Source: Thalassobacillus devorans
GTDB lineage: Bacteria > Bacillota > Bacilli > Bacillales > Halobacillaceae
DNA: 64,000 bases
Assembly: GCF_900176565.1 (NCBI RefSeq)
Contig: NZ_FXEH01000004.1
Location: 1 to 64,000 of the forward strand
Direction of reading: 5' to 3'
Shown here: one piece after another, positions 35,907 to 44,995 of the stretch
Position numbering within the stretch: position 1 is the first letter of the stretch
Layout of the letters: every line of letters begins with the position of its first letter
Notes under the pieces: generated by a model
Database searches by the model: none
Told to the model about the DNA's origin: nothing
What the model saw: only the letters and a program-made list of their open reading frames with translations
Position numbers and translations under genes: made by a program

Positions 35907-36767
35907 GTGCCAGGATGGTTGGAAGTGGTAGTAAGGGGTGTATTATTTCTCTTTGTTCTTTTTCTGACAACAAAGATACTAGGAAAGAAACAGTTATCAG
36001 AGCTTTCATTTTTTGAATACGTTTCAGGCATCACCATCGGTAGTATTGCGGCGGAAGTCATGATGGGACTGGAAAATAATATTTGGCATGGGATCATCGG
36101 TGTCGCTATTTTCGCGGTGCTTCCTTTCTTTGTGGAAATCCTGTCGCTCCACAGTAAAACAGTCCGTGATGTGGTGGAAGGAAAAGGAACTGTATTGATT
36201 AAAGATGGCAAAATTCTCGAAGATAATTTAAAAAAAGAGAAGTACACCACGGATGAACTTTTACAGCTGTTAAGGGGGAGAGACGTATTTAAAGTGGATG
36301 AAGTAGAATATGCGGTTCTCGAAGCAGATGGTAAATTAAGCGTTCTGTTGAAGAAAGACAATCGTCCCCTGACAAGAAAGGACTTAGATTTGCCCAGTAT
36401 CAATGAAAAGGAGCCCCACACGATCGTTATGGACGGGGAGATTTTTGATGAAAAATTGGCTTCTGCCGGGAAGAACCGGGCATGGCTGAAACAGGAATTA
36501 GATAAGCAGAACGTCACAATCGAGAATGTCTTTCTTGGGCAGGTAGACGCTTCCGGACAGCTTACGATTGATTTATATGATGACAAAATCGAGGTGCCGA
36601 CTCCACAGGATAAACCCCTCCTGCTTGCGAATATGAAAAAATGCCAGGCTGATCTGGAACTGTTTGCATTAGCTACCGAGTCGGAAAAAGCGAAACGTCT
36701 CTATGCAGCCAATGCCAAGAAGCTGCAGGAGTCGATGGATGTGCTTTCCCCTCATTTAAAAGGATAA
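35907..36767 (+). CDS. DUF421-DUF1657 fusion protein (2Duf type)
   Basis: The 286-aa product has three N-terminal membrane helices (about residues 5-80), a DUF421 domain with FFEYVSGITIGSIAAE and GKGTVLIKDGKILEDNLKK, and a C-terminal DUF1657 domain (about 236-286: LLANMKKCQADLELFALATE). This is the architecture called 2Duf, reported as the main heat-resistance determinant of the spoVA2mob operon. Start is GTG 35907, nine bases after AAGGAG. It is the last clear gene of the spoVA operon. A role in lowering inner-membrane permeability is from the literature, not this sequence. Confidence 0.9.
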   Translation: MPGWLEVVVRGVLFLFVLFLTTKILGKKQLSELSFFEYVSGITIGSIAAEVMMGLENNIWHGIIGVAIFAVLPFFVEILSLHSKTVRDVVEGKGTVLIKDGKILEDNLKKEKYTTDELLQLLRGRDVFKVDEVEYAVLEADGKLSVLLKKDNRPLTRKDLDLPSINEKEPHTIVMDGEIFDEKLASAGKNRAWLKQELDKQNVTIENVFLGQVDASGQLTIDLYDDKIEVPTPQDKPLLLANMKKCQADLELFALATESEKAKRLYAANAKKLQESMDVLSPHLKG

Positions 36768-37173
36768 GAACTACAACATAAACCCTAACTATTAGTAAAA
36801 AACTGAGCAAAACAAGTAGGCCCAAGCTTATGATTGTTGTACAACATTGAAATGGGATTAGGACACACGATTAGTGAAAGGAGGCAGTCCAGATCCAGTA
36901 TTGCGGGGAACAACATACTAGAGAGAAGCATGATTTCATTACTTGTTACTTTCACGACTTCTACAAATACCTTCCGGTCACCACCAGGTGGCAGATACGA
37001 TAATGGATGAAATAGCAGAATTTATCAAATGATCGTATATAAAAAATTGATAAACAAACACGTTACCATATCTATGAAATCCTTTTTATGAATTATAAGA
37101 AAACTTATTAGTTGAAGCAATCTAAATAAAAAGTACACATACTTTATGTATGTGAGTTAATGAAAGAAAGGAG
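36768..37173 (+). other. Intergenic stretch with a possible glycosyltransferase remnant
   Basis: No intact gene is seen. Around 36950-37032 a short frame ends GHHQVADTIMDEIAEFIK before TGA, resembling the N terminus of diacylglycerol glycosyltransferases (G-x-GHHQVAD), but without start or continuation. The match is short and uncertain. Confidence 0.3.
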
Positions 37174-37341
37174 ATGATTGCTCTGGACAATATTTCATGG
37201 AATATATTCAGGCAATCTGGAAGTATAGAAGCCTATTTGTTAATGAAAGAAATGGAGACAATTGGTCACCATGCAAATTCAAGAACAAACAACCTTGAAA
37301 GACTGGCAAGTAGTAAAAAACAAAATCAAGGTTCTACTTAA
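37174..37341 (+). CDS. YqzL-like small protein
   Basis: A short frame (ATG 37174 or CTG 37183 to TAA 37341, up to 55 aa) contains SWNIFRQSGSIEAYLLMKEM, which matches the pattern of the YqzL family (W-x-x-F-x-x-T/S-G-x-I-x-x-Y-L-L). A strong AAAGGAG at 37167-37173 directly abuts the ATG, so initiation at the CTG nine bases on is possible. The C-terminal 25 residues are polar and not typical. Its stop overlaps the stop of the convergent lipoprotein gene. Function of the family is unknown. Confidence 0.55.
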   Translation: MIALDNISWNIFRQSGSIEAYLLMKEMETIGHHANSRTNNLERLASSKKQNQGST

Positions 37342-37611
37342 TAACCGCATCTTTCTTCTGATGGCTCTTCGTCAGGGTTTGGTTCTTCTTCATCCATGTT
37401 ATTAGGCGTATCGGGTTCATTATGATCCCTAACATCACGCGGGTCAGTATCTGCCCCTCGATTATTGTCTAAGTCATTTTCTCCGTCATTATAACGAGTA
37501 GGCTCATAATTCACATCTTCCGGTTGTTCATTCATGTCATTGTCGTTATCAAAGTTACATGCCGTTAAGATAGCCAACAGACATTATTATGGTGAGCATT
37601 TTCTTCTTCAT
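37338..37611 (-). pseudogene. Small acidic lipoprotein, frameshift in signal peptide
   Basis: ATG 37611, after TGGAGG, gives a start of a lipoprotein signal (MKKKMLTIIMSV) but the frame runs into a stop. Moving one base near 37575 (an extra G) continues as AILTAC with a lipobox Leu-Thr-Ala-Cys, then about 75 residues very rich in Asp, Glu, Asn and Pro. Without the frameshift the mature part would have no export signal. The acidic tail has no recognisable domain. Confidence 0.6.
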
Positions 37612-38506
37612 GCTATAACCTCCAGTAGTTTTAGATTGAAACATTTTTTAATATATACATTTTTAATTTTTTTATCTCAGGAAAACATTATAGATGGGAG
37701 GTAAAGATATTTTGGGGATAATAAGATGCTACATAATGATTTAATTATCTTCTAACTTTATTGAGAAGCAATAGTGAGAGAAGAAACCAATAAATGGAAT
37801 GATGGAGTTTTTAGCTAATACCCCAAGTTGGAGGCATATTGGTTTTAAGTCATGCATTGACAGACACCAACATGAACGGCGGTTCATATAGTACAGGATG
37901 AAATGAAGTGAGGAGGGCAGATATGGAGCCTTAAAGAAGTATTTATTGAGTAGGTATGAATACAAATTATTTTAAAAACTCATGATGATGCTTGTATGAA
38001 TTGAATTTTTGCTCTTGACAGGGCAATTTACTAAGGAAACTTTCATAGATATGGTAACAAAAAGTTGGTGTAATGCGGATTTAAAACCTCAATCAAAAAG
38101 TAGTTAACCTGCTCAATTCCCAAGTATTATGGTTCGTTTTTCCTTTTATGTATGGATTTTAGTAAGGTAATCCCTTATGGCTGCTTAACTATTCTTTACA
38201 ATCAGAAAATAACATTAGATACACGTACTGCTCACCTGGTGCAAAAGCATTTAAAGAAGTCCCCATTTATTATGTTTAATCTTGATTAAGCATATAGGTT
38301 CACTTATGTATTGTCATGGTAGCCAGAAGGCTACCTTTTTTCTTTTGTTTGCAGCCCCTAACCTATCTTGCAGTGACATAGCTTCGCTTGTTATATGGGA
38401 TCTAGGTCCCAGCCAACCTCAAACATGTTTCTACAAGTAGGGGGAGAAGGGTAAAATAAAACTGCTACAATCATTTATGAATCTCCGGGAAAACATATGC
38501 CCACCT
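37612..38506. other. About 0.9 kb without recognisable gene
   Basis: Frames are short and broken. A hydrophobic minus-strand frame (37741-37965) has no ribosome binding site. A terminator-like hairpin, GGTAGCC/GGCTACC followed by TTTTTTCTTTT, lies at 38318-38345 but no gene precedes it. The stretch looks like decayed DNA. Confidence 0.5.
38318..38345 (+). terminator. Intrinsic terminator without an evident gene
   Basis: GGTAGCC and GGCTACC pair around AGAA and are followed by TTTTTTCTTTT. The gene it served is no longer recognisable. Confidence 0.65.
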
Positions 38507-38963
38507 TTATGGTTTTCTTTTCGACAGTTTAATAATACGATCGATTTCTTTTGATAATTTTTTCTTGCTGATTTCCCTTTTCGCTATCCGCTGTTTCAAC
38601 TCATTTACTTTCCAAGTTAATTTTTTGGTCTAAAGAAAGAGTAACCTTATGGCTAGGAAATTGTTTTTTGGCTTGCTTTTTTAGATCCTTTTCAATGTCT
38701 TTGATTTGAAAGCGACCATTATGCGGAATTTGTGCAGCTATTAAAAGCTTTTTGTCATCGTTAACAGCTTTAATGTCTTTTAAGTGGTTTTTCTTTTGCA
38801 AAATCTCCTCGGCTTGTTTGGAAGGGAGCTGACTGAAGGTTTCGTACGTATTCGAAATAGGCATAAGCTGAGAAGATTCCGTCTTTTCTTTTGCCCCATT
38901 TCCCGACTGACACCCGGAAGTCAACACCCCGATTGTGATTAGTACGGTCAGAATTTTTCTCAT
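38507..38963 (-). pseudogene. YhcN/YlaJ-like lipoprotein, copy 3, frameshifted, inverted
   Basis: Start ATG 38963 gives a lipoprotein signal (MRKILTVLITIGVLTSGCQ) and a body like copy 2, with NDDKKLLIAAQIPHNGRF and HKVTLSLDQKINLE. One extra base near 38608 shifts the frame; afterwards VNELKQRIAKREISKKKLSKE continues in the other frame up to a stop at 38507-38509, matching the tail of copy 2. It is oriented opposite to copies 1 and 2, implying an inversion. Confidence 0.82.
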
Positions 38964-39004
38964 ATTGATTTCACCACCTTGGTAAAGCGGTTTTAGAAGG
39001 AAAA

Positions 39005-39026
39005 GGCTAGCCATAACCAGCTAACC
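39005..39026 (-). terminator. Hairpin between DUF1657 and lipoprotein, copy 3
   Basis: On the minus strand GGTTAGC and GCTAGCC flank an 8-nt loop. It is the third copy of the hairpin seen at 32559 and 33321. Confidence 0.45.
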
Positions 39027-39040
39027 TCTCCCATTCACCA

Positions 39041-39110
39041 TTATTGTTGTTTGTCGTATTGGGGCTCTTCCTGTTCGATTTGCGAGACACGAGCTTCCAA
39101 ATTATTGATC
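39041..39110 (-). pseudogene. DUF1657 fragment, copy 3
   Basis: The minus strand encodes INNLEARVSQIEQEEPQYDKQ followed by a stop, the C terminus of a DUF1657 protein. The first two thirds are missing; unrelated sequence with an 18-bp perfect hairpin starts at 39111. It precedes lipoprotein copy 3 just as intact DUF1657 genes precede copies 1 and 2. Confidence 0.8.
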
Positions 39111-39111
39111 A

Positions 39112-39157
39112 AAAAAGCCTAATTTCTCAATTTTTATGCTGAGAAATTAGGCTTTTT
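39112..39157. terminator. Long perfect hairpin at the end of the DUF1657 fragment
   Basis: AAAAAGCCTAATTTCTCA (39112-39129) is repeated inverted at 39140-39157 around a 10-nt loop. It has T runs on both sides, so it could be a bidirectional terminator or the end of a lost insertion sequence. Confidence 0.6.
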
Positions 39158-39226
39158 AATATTAGAATTTCCAATAGCACTGATCTGGGCGGGTAGTTAA
39201 TCGCGTTGCGATTTTGTTCTTACTGT

Positions 39227-39397
39227 CTATTTATTGTTTTCTTTTACTTCCTCTATATACACCAGGATGATAGGGAGAAACACAAGACAGGTCAAGCAAG
39301 CGTATAGAAAGAGCTTTGCAGCTAGTTCAACTAGAAAAAAAGCAAACAGGAAAAATAATACTAAAATAATCAAGGGGCTCAAGTATGCCACTAACAT
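39227..39397 (-). CDS. Small two-helix membrane protein next to ger operon
   Basis: ATG 39397, about ten bases after GGAGGAG, opens a 56-aa frame ending at TAG 39227. Nearly the whole protein is hydrophobic: helices at about residues 4-22 and 27-46, then the charged tail IEEVKENNK. It is divergent from the germinant receptor operon. Some ger operons carry a small two-helix D subunit; size and topology fit but strand and position are unusual, so this role is a guess. Confidence 0.5.
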   Translation of the reverse strand: MLVAYLSPLIILVLFFLFAFFLVELAAKLFLYACLTCLVFLPIILVYIEEVKENNK

Positions 39398-39522
39398 ATA
39401 TTCTTTTCTCCTCCATTTTTATTTATAAAACTCTAAAACTATCTTGCCCTATAAGAGTATAACTTATAATTCATGTGGCAAGAATGGAAGACAGAAAACA
39501 GTCCTCTACAAGGAGATTTCAT

Positions 39523-41007
39523 ATGGGAAGAAGGGGAAGAAACCAACAACTTAATAAAGCAGGCACAATACAAACACTCTATGAAAAATTGAAAGAATCA
39601 AAGGACTTTGTGGTCTATCATCATACAGAGCCAACCCCTTGTGTCATTTCTTATCTCAAAACTATGGCTGATCCCAAAATATTAAATGAGTCTATTTTAC
39701 CTGGCTTAAAAAAGGCTGATTTACACTCGCTGGAGAAAATAAAAGAAGCCATTCCTGTTGAAAACATTTCTATTACAGACCAAGCAGAGAAAATAAAAGA
39801 GAAAGTTTTACAAGGTTATGTGATTATACAGATGACAGAGAATGACAATCAGGTACTTCTTATACCAGCAAGTACAAAGGTAGGTCGAAAGGTAAGCATT
39901 CCTGAAGTAGAATTCAGTGTCGTCGGACCGAAAGAGGCATTTGTCGAATGCTTGGATAAGAACATGAATTTAATACGTAAGCGTGTTCCATTACCTGAGC
40001 TTACAGTAAAGGAATTATCCATAGGTAAACTGACAAACACCCGTGTTGCGGTGGTTTATATAGACGGGATAGCTAATGAGATAAATATAAATACAGTGAT
40101 GCAGCGCTTGAAAGAAATTGATTATGATCAAATGATTGATAGCTCTTATATCACGCAAATGATTGCAGACAACTCCAATTCTCCATTTCCTCAATTATTA
40201 GATACAGAACGGCCAGACAGAATGACAGAGGCTCTCGTGGAAGGGAAAATAGCCATACTTGTGGACGGTTCTCCTCATGCACTGACATGCCCAACGACTA
40301 TTGTTGAATTTTTTTCTGCTTCGGATGACTACTTTCTGCCTTGGCATTTGGCTACAGCTTTTCGGTTAATCCGATTGTTCGCTGTATTGTTTTCTGTTTT
40401 AAGTACATCACTTTATGTAGCTATACTCACACATCACCATGAGATGATTCCAGAAGAATTATTAGCTACCATCATATCTTCAAGGGCTGATATTCCATTC
40501 CCACCAATACTCGAAGTGATTATTTTAGAGCTCTCCATCGAGTTACTTAGAGAAGCCGGGGCACGACTGCCTACAAAAATCGGCCAAACAATTGGTATCG
40601 TCGGTGGTATCGTTATTGGAACCGCCGCCGTAGACGCAGGGCTTACGAGTAATGTATTGTTAATCATCGTAGCATTAAGCGCTTTGGCGTCATTTACTAC
40701 ACCGGTCTATCAAATCAGTAACACGATACGTCTGGTTCGATTTCCATTCATTATTGGGGCGCAATTATGGGGATTGATTGGTGTTTCCATGGTGATGGCA
40801 TTCTTTATCGGTCATTTAATAAAGCTACAATCGATAGGTACACCATTTTTTGCACCGATTTATCCATTAAGAATCACAGATTTGAAGGATGCATTCATTC
40901 GTTTGCCATTCAATAAACAAACACAACGGCCTATACAGACACGACCATTAAAATCAGAGCGGTTACAACCGTCTGATGCCAATAAGAAGAGGGATATCGA
41001 TGAATAA
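39523..41007 (+). CDS. Germinant receptor A subunit (GerA family)
   Basis: The A subunit of a nutrient receptor in the spore inner membrane. The 494-aa protein has a soluble N-terminal domain with VVYHHTEPTPCVISYL early on, then SYITQMIADNSNSPFPQLLDTERPD-type region (in part) and four to five membrane helices after about residue 290, including SSRADIPFPPILEV and EAGARLPTKIGQTIGIVGG, all GerA hallmarks. ATG 39523 follows AAGGAG by seven bases; a GTG at 39475 lacks a site. Its end overlaps the start of gerB. The germinant is unknown. Confidence 0.93.
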   Translation: MGRRGRNQQLNKAGTIQTLYEKLKESKDFVVYHHTEPTPCVISYLKTMADPKILNESILPGLKKADLHSLEKIKEAIPVENISITDQAEKIKEKVLQGYVIIQMTENDNQVLLIPASTKVGRKVSIPEVEFSVVGPKEAFVECLDKNMNLIRKRVPLPELTVKELSIGKLTNTRVAVVYIDGIANEININTVMQRLKEIDYDQMIDSSYITQMIADNSNSPFPQLLDTERPDRMTEALVEGKIAILVDGSPHALTCPTTIVEFFSASDDYFLPWHLATAFRLIRLFAVLFSVLSTSLYVAILTHHHEMIPEELLATIISSRADIPFPPILEVIILELSIELLREAGARLPTKIGQTIGIVGGIVIGTAAVDAGLTSNVLLIIVALSALASFTTPVYQISNTIRLVRFPFIIGAQLWGLIGVSMVMAFFIGHLIKLQSIGTPFFAPIYPLRITDLKDAFIRLPFNKQTQRPIQTRPLKSERLQPSDANKKRDIDE

Positions 41008-42112
41008 AAAGAGGCAATCCAAGATCGATCTTCATGTTCCTGAAAACCTATTGGTTACTCCGTTTTTTGTTTTTTTCCTGATTCATGCTATGCAACTCGG
41101 GGTAGGAATACTTAGTTTTGAAACGTATATTGCCAGGGACGCTGGTTATGATGCCTGGATCAGTCTTTTGATTGCAGGGGCAGCTATTCATCTGCTGCTT
41201 TGGATAGTTTATAACATTCTCCAGAGCAGCAAAGGTGATATCGTTTCTATACATGAAGAGACGTTTGGTAAATATATCGGTGGATTTTTAAGCATTATTT
41301 TCAGTTTATATGTACTGCTATTGACATTGACGGTGCTTCGAACCTTTATTGAGGTCATCCAAACATGGGTTTTTCCTCAATTAAACGTATGGTTTTTCAC
41401 ATTGGCTCTCCTGTTGTTGATCTATTATTTGGTAGCTGGAGGCTTCCGTATGATAACCGGTCTATGTCTAATCAGTGTCCTATTAGCACTGCCCCTTCTA
41501 TGGCTCAAATTTTTTCCTATTCAAGCTGGAGATATCAATAATGTATTTCCAATTATCGACCATACATTAGTCGAGCTGCTTAGTTCAGCTAAAACGAGCA
41601 TTTTAGGCTTTCTGGGGTTTGAATTATTATTGGTCTTTTATCCTTTTATCAAAAACCCCGAGAAGTCAAAGAAATGGGCGCACTATGGCGTTTTTTTTAC
41701 CACTATCATCTATGTGATCAGTGCGATCACAGCTTTTATTTATTTCAGTGAAAAACAATTGGATCAAGTGAATTGGGCAACAATATCGCTTTGGAAAATT
41801 GTCGAATTTCCTTTTGTTGAACGTTTTGAGTTCATCGGTATAGCCCTTTGGCTATATGTAGTCATACCGAACATCTGTTTCTCCTTGTGGGCGGCAAGCC
41901 GTATCCCGAAAAGATTGTTTAATATAAGGCAAACCTATATGGTGGGGGGTTATTGTCTCATTCTTTATGTGGCTACAATCATGTTGGACGAGCGCCAACA
42001 AATCAAGGAACTGAATGACATTGCAAATATGATAGGATTTTATGTCTTAATGTATATTCCTGTCCTCTTTCTTTTTAAAAAGGCAAGAGATAAAGTGAGG
42101 GATACAAATTGA
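41000..42112 (+). CDS. Germinant receptor B subunit (GerB family, APC-type permease)
   Basis: GerB subunits resemble amino-acid permeases and are thought to bind the germinant. This 370-aa protein has ten hydrophobic helices and typical segments: FFLIHAMQLGVGILSFETYIARDAG-type start (in part), GYDAWISLLIAG, and LGFLGFELLLVFYPFI near the middle. It begins at ATG 41000, within the end of the A-subunit gene, after AGAAGAGGG. Its stop overlaps the TTG start of the C subunit. Confidence 0.92.
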   Translation: MNKKRQSKIDLHVPENLLVTPFFVFFLIHAMQLGVGILSFETYIARDAGYDAWISLLIAGAAIHLLLWIVYNILQSSKGDIVSIHEETFGKYIGGFLSIIFSLYVLLLTLTVLRTFIEVIQTWVFPQLNVWFFTLALLLLIYYLVAGGFRMITGLCLISVLLALPLLWLKFFPIQAGDINNVFPIIDHTLVELLSSAKTSILGFLGFELLLVFYPFIKNPEKSKKWAHYGVFFTTIIYVISAITAFIYFSEKQLDQVNWATISLWKIVEFPFVERFEFIGIALWLYVVIPNICFSLWAASRIPKRLFNIRQTYMVGGYCLILYVATIMLDERQQIKELNDIANMIGFYVLMYIPVLFLFKKARDKVRDTN

Positions 42113-43194
42113 AAAATAATATTAGCGTAATGGTGATAATTGGCAGCATGTTCCTCACTGGTTGTGCCGAAACATATAGTGTAGAAGAGCGGGCTGTCAT
42201 ACGGATTGCAGGTTATGATTTTGTGGACGAAGATCGGTTGAAAGCTACAGTAGCTATTCCACAATACGGAAGGGATGAATCTAGTGGAACACCTACTGAA
42301 AAATATCAGTCAGCTGTTGATCACTCTGTGAAAGAGGCCCATGAAAATATTCAAAGAAAGTTATCTAAACCGATATCCATTGGTAAGTTAGAGATTTCTT
42401 TATTCAATGAAGAGCTTACTAAGAATGGGCTGAAAAATATCATCGATTTCTTAGGAAGGGACCCTAAAATCGGCCGAAATAGTTTACTCAGTGTCGTAAA
42501 AGGTGAGACACAAGGACTTATTGAGGCTAAATACAGTGAAAGTGAAACAACCTCTAAATATATAGCCGGATTGATTAAACAAAATATAAATAAAAGTAAC
42601 TTTCCTGAAACAAATTTGCATAAGTTTTTATATGCTTATTATGCTGACGGGATGGATCCCTTTCTCCCGATCATTAAAAGAACAGACAGTCAAGTTGAAA
42701 TAGATGGAATCGCTTTTTTCGATGGGGCAAAGATGGTCCACAGTATACCTTATTCAGAAGCATTCAATTTTAAAATAATGAAACAAGATTTTAATAGAGG
42801 AACGAAAGGAATCAAATATAAAGAAGAACGTATAGTTTTGGAGAACATCGGTTCCAGAGTGACTTATCATGTCATAGATGGGATAGAACATCCTAGGTTC
42901 CTGCTCGATATTAAAATTAAAGGATTTATAAATGAAGTGGAAAACATCAATTTAAAGCTGAAGGGATCCGTAATTAAAAGTGTGGAAGAGGATTTTGAAA
43001 AAACATTACAAGCTCAAAGTATCGAAATGATCAAGCAGTTCCAGGAATTAAAAATCGATCCCCTGGGTTTGGGTAATGAGCTGAAAAATCGCAGGAGAAA
43101 TTTTGATTTAAAAAAATGGGAAGGTGTTTATCCTACCGTCCCCGTAGACGTGAAAATTGACGTAGAAATAATTGAAACAGGAATTACTTCCTAA
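42109..43194 (+). CDS. Germinant receptor C subunit lipoprotein (GerC family)
   Basis: The C subunit is a lipoprotein on the outer face of the spore inner membrane. The 361-aa product has a signal peptide with lipobox Leu-Thr-Gly-Cys at about residues 16-19, then VEERAVIRIAGYDF, a GerC-family block, and the C-terminal KKWEGVYPTVPVDVKIDVEI. The TTG start at 42109 overlaps the gerB stop. A terminator follows, so A-B-C form one operon; all three are intact. Confidence 0.92.
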   Translation: MKNNISVMVIIGSMFLTGCAETYSVEERAVIRIAGYDFVDEDRLKATVAIPQYGRDESSGTPTEKYQSAVDHSVKEAHENIQRKLSKPISIGKLEISLFNEELTKNGLKNIIDFLGRDPKIGRNSLLSVVKGETQGLIEAKYSESETTSKYIAGLIKQNINKSNFPETNLHKFLYAYYADGMDPFLPIIKRTDSQVEIDGIAFFDGAKMVHSIPYSEAFNFKIMKQDFNRGTKGIKYKEERIVLENIGSRVTYHVIDGIEHPRFLLDIKIKGFINEVENINLKLKGSVIKSVEEDFEKTLQAQSIEMIKQFQELKIDPLGLGNELKNRRRNFDLKKWEGVYPTVPVDVKIDVEIIETGITS

Positions 43195-43197
43195 ATG

Positions 43198-43232
43198 ACG
43201 TCCTGGGAATAAATTTTTCTAGGACGCTTTAT
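43198..43232 (+). terminator. Intrinsic terminator after ger operon
   Basis: CGTCCT and AGGACG pair around an A/T-rich loop and are followed by TTTATTT, just after the gerC stop codon. Confidence 0.6.
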
Positions 43233-43571
43233 TTGTGTATTTTACTTATTCTTTTCCTGGCTTGTTTTTTATCCTGACAGTATTTTTTCTAAGGGATAAC
43301 CTCTCTATATTCGCAGTATAGTAACAATATCTTGCAGCTATTGCTTTGTGTTCCAAGTAATAACTCCAGACATGGAACACGCAACCTCTCAGACACATTT
43401 TAAGCGTTTTATTATAAACATTTAGTTTTGACACCGCCTAAAATGACTAAAACGGGCTTATAAGGAATGTTAAGTGATTTGCTTTCTTTTTTGTCATTCT
43501 TTTTCTATGAAGTGACCAGTAGTTTAAGTACAATATTTCATAAACTTGTTTTCTTGGATAGATATAATAAC
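43233..43571. other. Stretch with no recognisable gene
   Basis: Only short frames without ribosome binding sites are present on either strand; I see no repeat or regulatory element that I can name. Confidence 0.5.
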
Positions 43572-44006
43572 TTAATAAACACTGGGACATGTTCCAGCTG
43601 CTGGTTCATAATAACAATGATTTTTAAATTGACCAGCAAAAGGCTGACCGTACCATGTTGGAGGACATGGACCATATGGATTGAAATACCAAAGAGAATA
43701 TTTCGCCGGGTGTTGCCTCCAATAATCCAAATTCTTTTTTGCTAATCTTTTTTCAACTGATCTCGCTCTTTGATAAAATAAATTACCTTTTTGGACAGCT
43801 TCAAAAGAATAATTTCCTCCTTGTACTTGAAAAATAACTTGTCGAATTGTTCTTACATCTCTAAAATCTAAACAATCCGCTACGCCACGATTAACAATTA
43901 CATTTCCGACATACAACATTCCTTGTTTCCCTTCTCCTACGGCTTCCGCTCTCATCATTCTTGCCATTAAGGCAACGTCGGGACTTGTGTATTTTATTCT
44001 CGGCAT
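43572..44006 (-). CDS. cwlJ: Spore cortex hydrolase CwlJ
   Basis: CwlJ is a cortex-lytic enzyme in the coat layer, activated during germination by calcium dipicolinate. The 144-aa product starts PRIKYTSPDVALMARMMRAE after the initiator, has GEGKQGMLYVGNVIVNR at about residues 25-41 and the C-terminal YFNPYGPCPPTWYGQPFAGQ segment, all CwlJ marks. The glutamate in MRAEAVGEG is the catalytic candidate. GGAGGTGA lies seven bases before ATG 44006; a longer frame upstream has no site. It has no signal peptide, as usual for CwlJ. Neighbouring ger genes suggest a germination gene cluster. Confidence 0.92.
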   Translation of the reverse strand: MPRIKYTSPDVALMARMMRAEAVGEGKQGMLYVGNVIVNRGVADCLDFRDVRTIRQVIFQVQGGNYSFEAVQKGNLFYQRARSVEKRLAKKNLDYWRQHPAKYSLWYFNPYGPCPPTWYGQPFAGQFKNHCYYEPAAGTCPSVY

Positions 44007-44122
44007 TTTTTCACCTCCAAAATATTGTATGAAAAAGTTCCCCTCCTCATTCTCCGGAAGACTTGATATCAAGATATAGGCCTTAATTAATGGCAATAAA
44101 TACTGAACTGGAGTCATCATCA

Positions 44123-44299
44123 TTAAAAACGCCCGCCACATCTTCGAACCGGTATTCCTTCTTCATCTGTAACCGCGGTATCAACGATCGTTTCGTTAGT
44201 GTTGATTAATACCACTACCGTTCCGATAATAGGAAAAATGGTTTCAGTATCCACAATCTGGCCAATCCCCCTTCTTGAAAATACGCAAAGTACAGGCAT
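44123..44299 (-). other. Unidentified ORF fragment upstream of cwlJ
   Basis: A 58-codon minus-strand frame with GIGQIVDTETIFPIIGTVVVL and NTNETIVDTAVTDEEG looks like a beta-rich fragment rather than random sequence. There is no ribosome binding site at its ATG (44299) and the end is abrupt. I do not recognise the family; it may be a remnant. Confidence 0.3.
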
Positions 44300-44399
44300 G
44301 AATGTGAAGCGTGTTATTGGAGATACAGCTTAATCGGAAAAATACAATATCCAATACGCAAACCAAAATAATTTAGAATTAGTGTCAAAGCTACATCCA

Positions 44400-44830
44400 C
44401 TCATTACACCAGAAAGAAAACGAGTTTGAATTCAATAAGGATGCCGGCATGTATGTTTGTAAGGCAGAAAATATGGCCATATGGAAAGCACGTACTGGTA
44501 AGAAATCATCGAATCAAAGTTATATTTATTATTTTGATGTGGAATCTGCCCGCTTCGGGATGGGTGTTATAAAGAGGGGGCGAAGTCGAAGACTTACTCC
44601 GTCACAATTAAATCCTCCGAACATATGGAGCAGCAAGTCTTTCAGGAAAGTCCTCATTTTCGTGAAAAAGCAAAGAACGTTACAAAATTGAAGCGAAAAA
44701 TAGTGAACTAAAACAAAGACACGGGTATGATTAGTATCTTCCTCGGGTCTCGTTGGCATGGAAATGCAGGGAGCAATGTCGATTTTCACCGTGAACTTGA
44801 AACGAATTATCAAACTAATGAACGAACCAA
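44400..44830 (+). pseudogene. IS1182-type transposase remnant
   Basis: The + strand shows MAIWKARTGKKSSNQSYIYYFDVE, then in shifted frames SKTYSVTIKSSEHMEQQVFQ, ESPHFREKAK, a region matching EAKNSELKQRHGYD and an end resembling FTVNLKRIIKLMNE. These are the C-terminal blocks of one IS1182-family transposase, different from the one at 24.5-26.4 kb. At least two frameshifts and several substitutions break it. A hairpin at 44853-44887 (GTCTGTCCGTTCA and complement) probably marks the end of the element. Confidence 0.75.
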
Positions 44831-44995
44831 AGGAATGAAAGCAAGGAAAAAAGGAGTCTGTCCGTTCAATTCTGAACGGACAGACCCCCTTTTCTTTATA
44901 TTTTTCCGACACCATAAAACTAAAACGTTAGTTTTTCAGTGGCCTCCATAGAATGGCCTTCTTTTTTATTAAACGTAAAGATTACGCTTTTCTAC

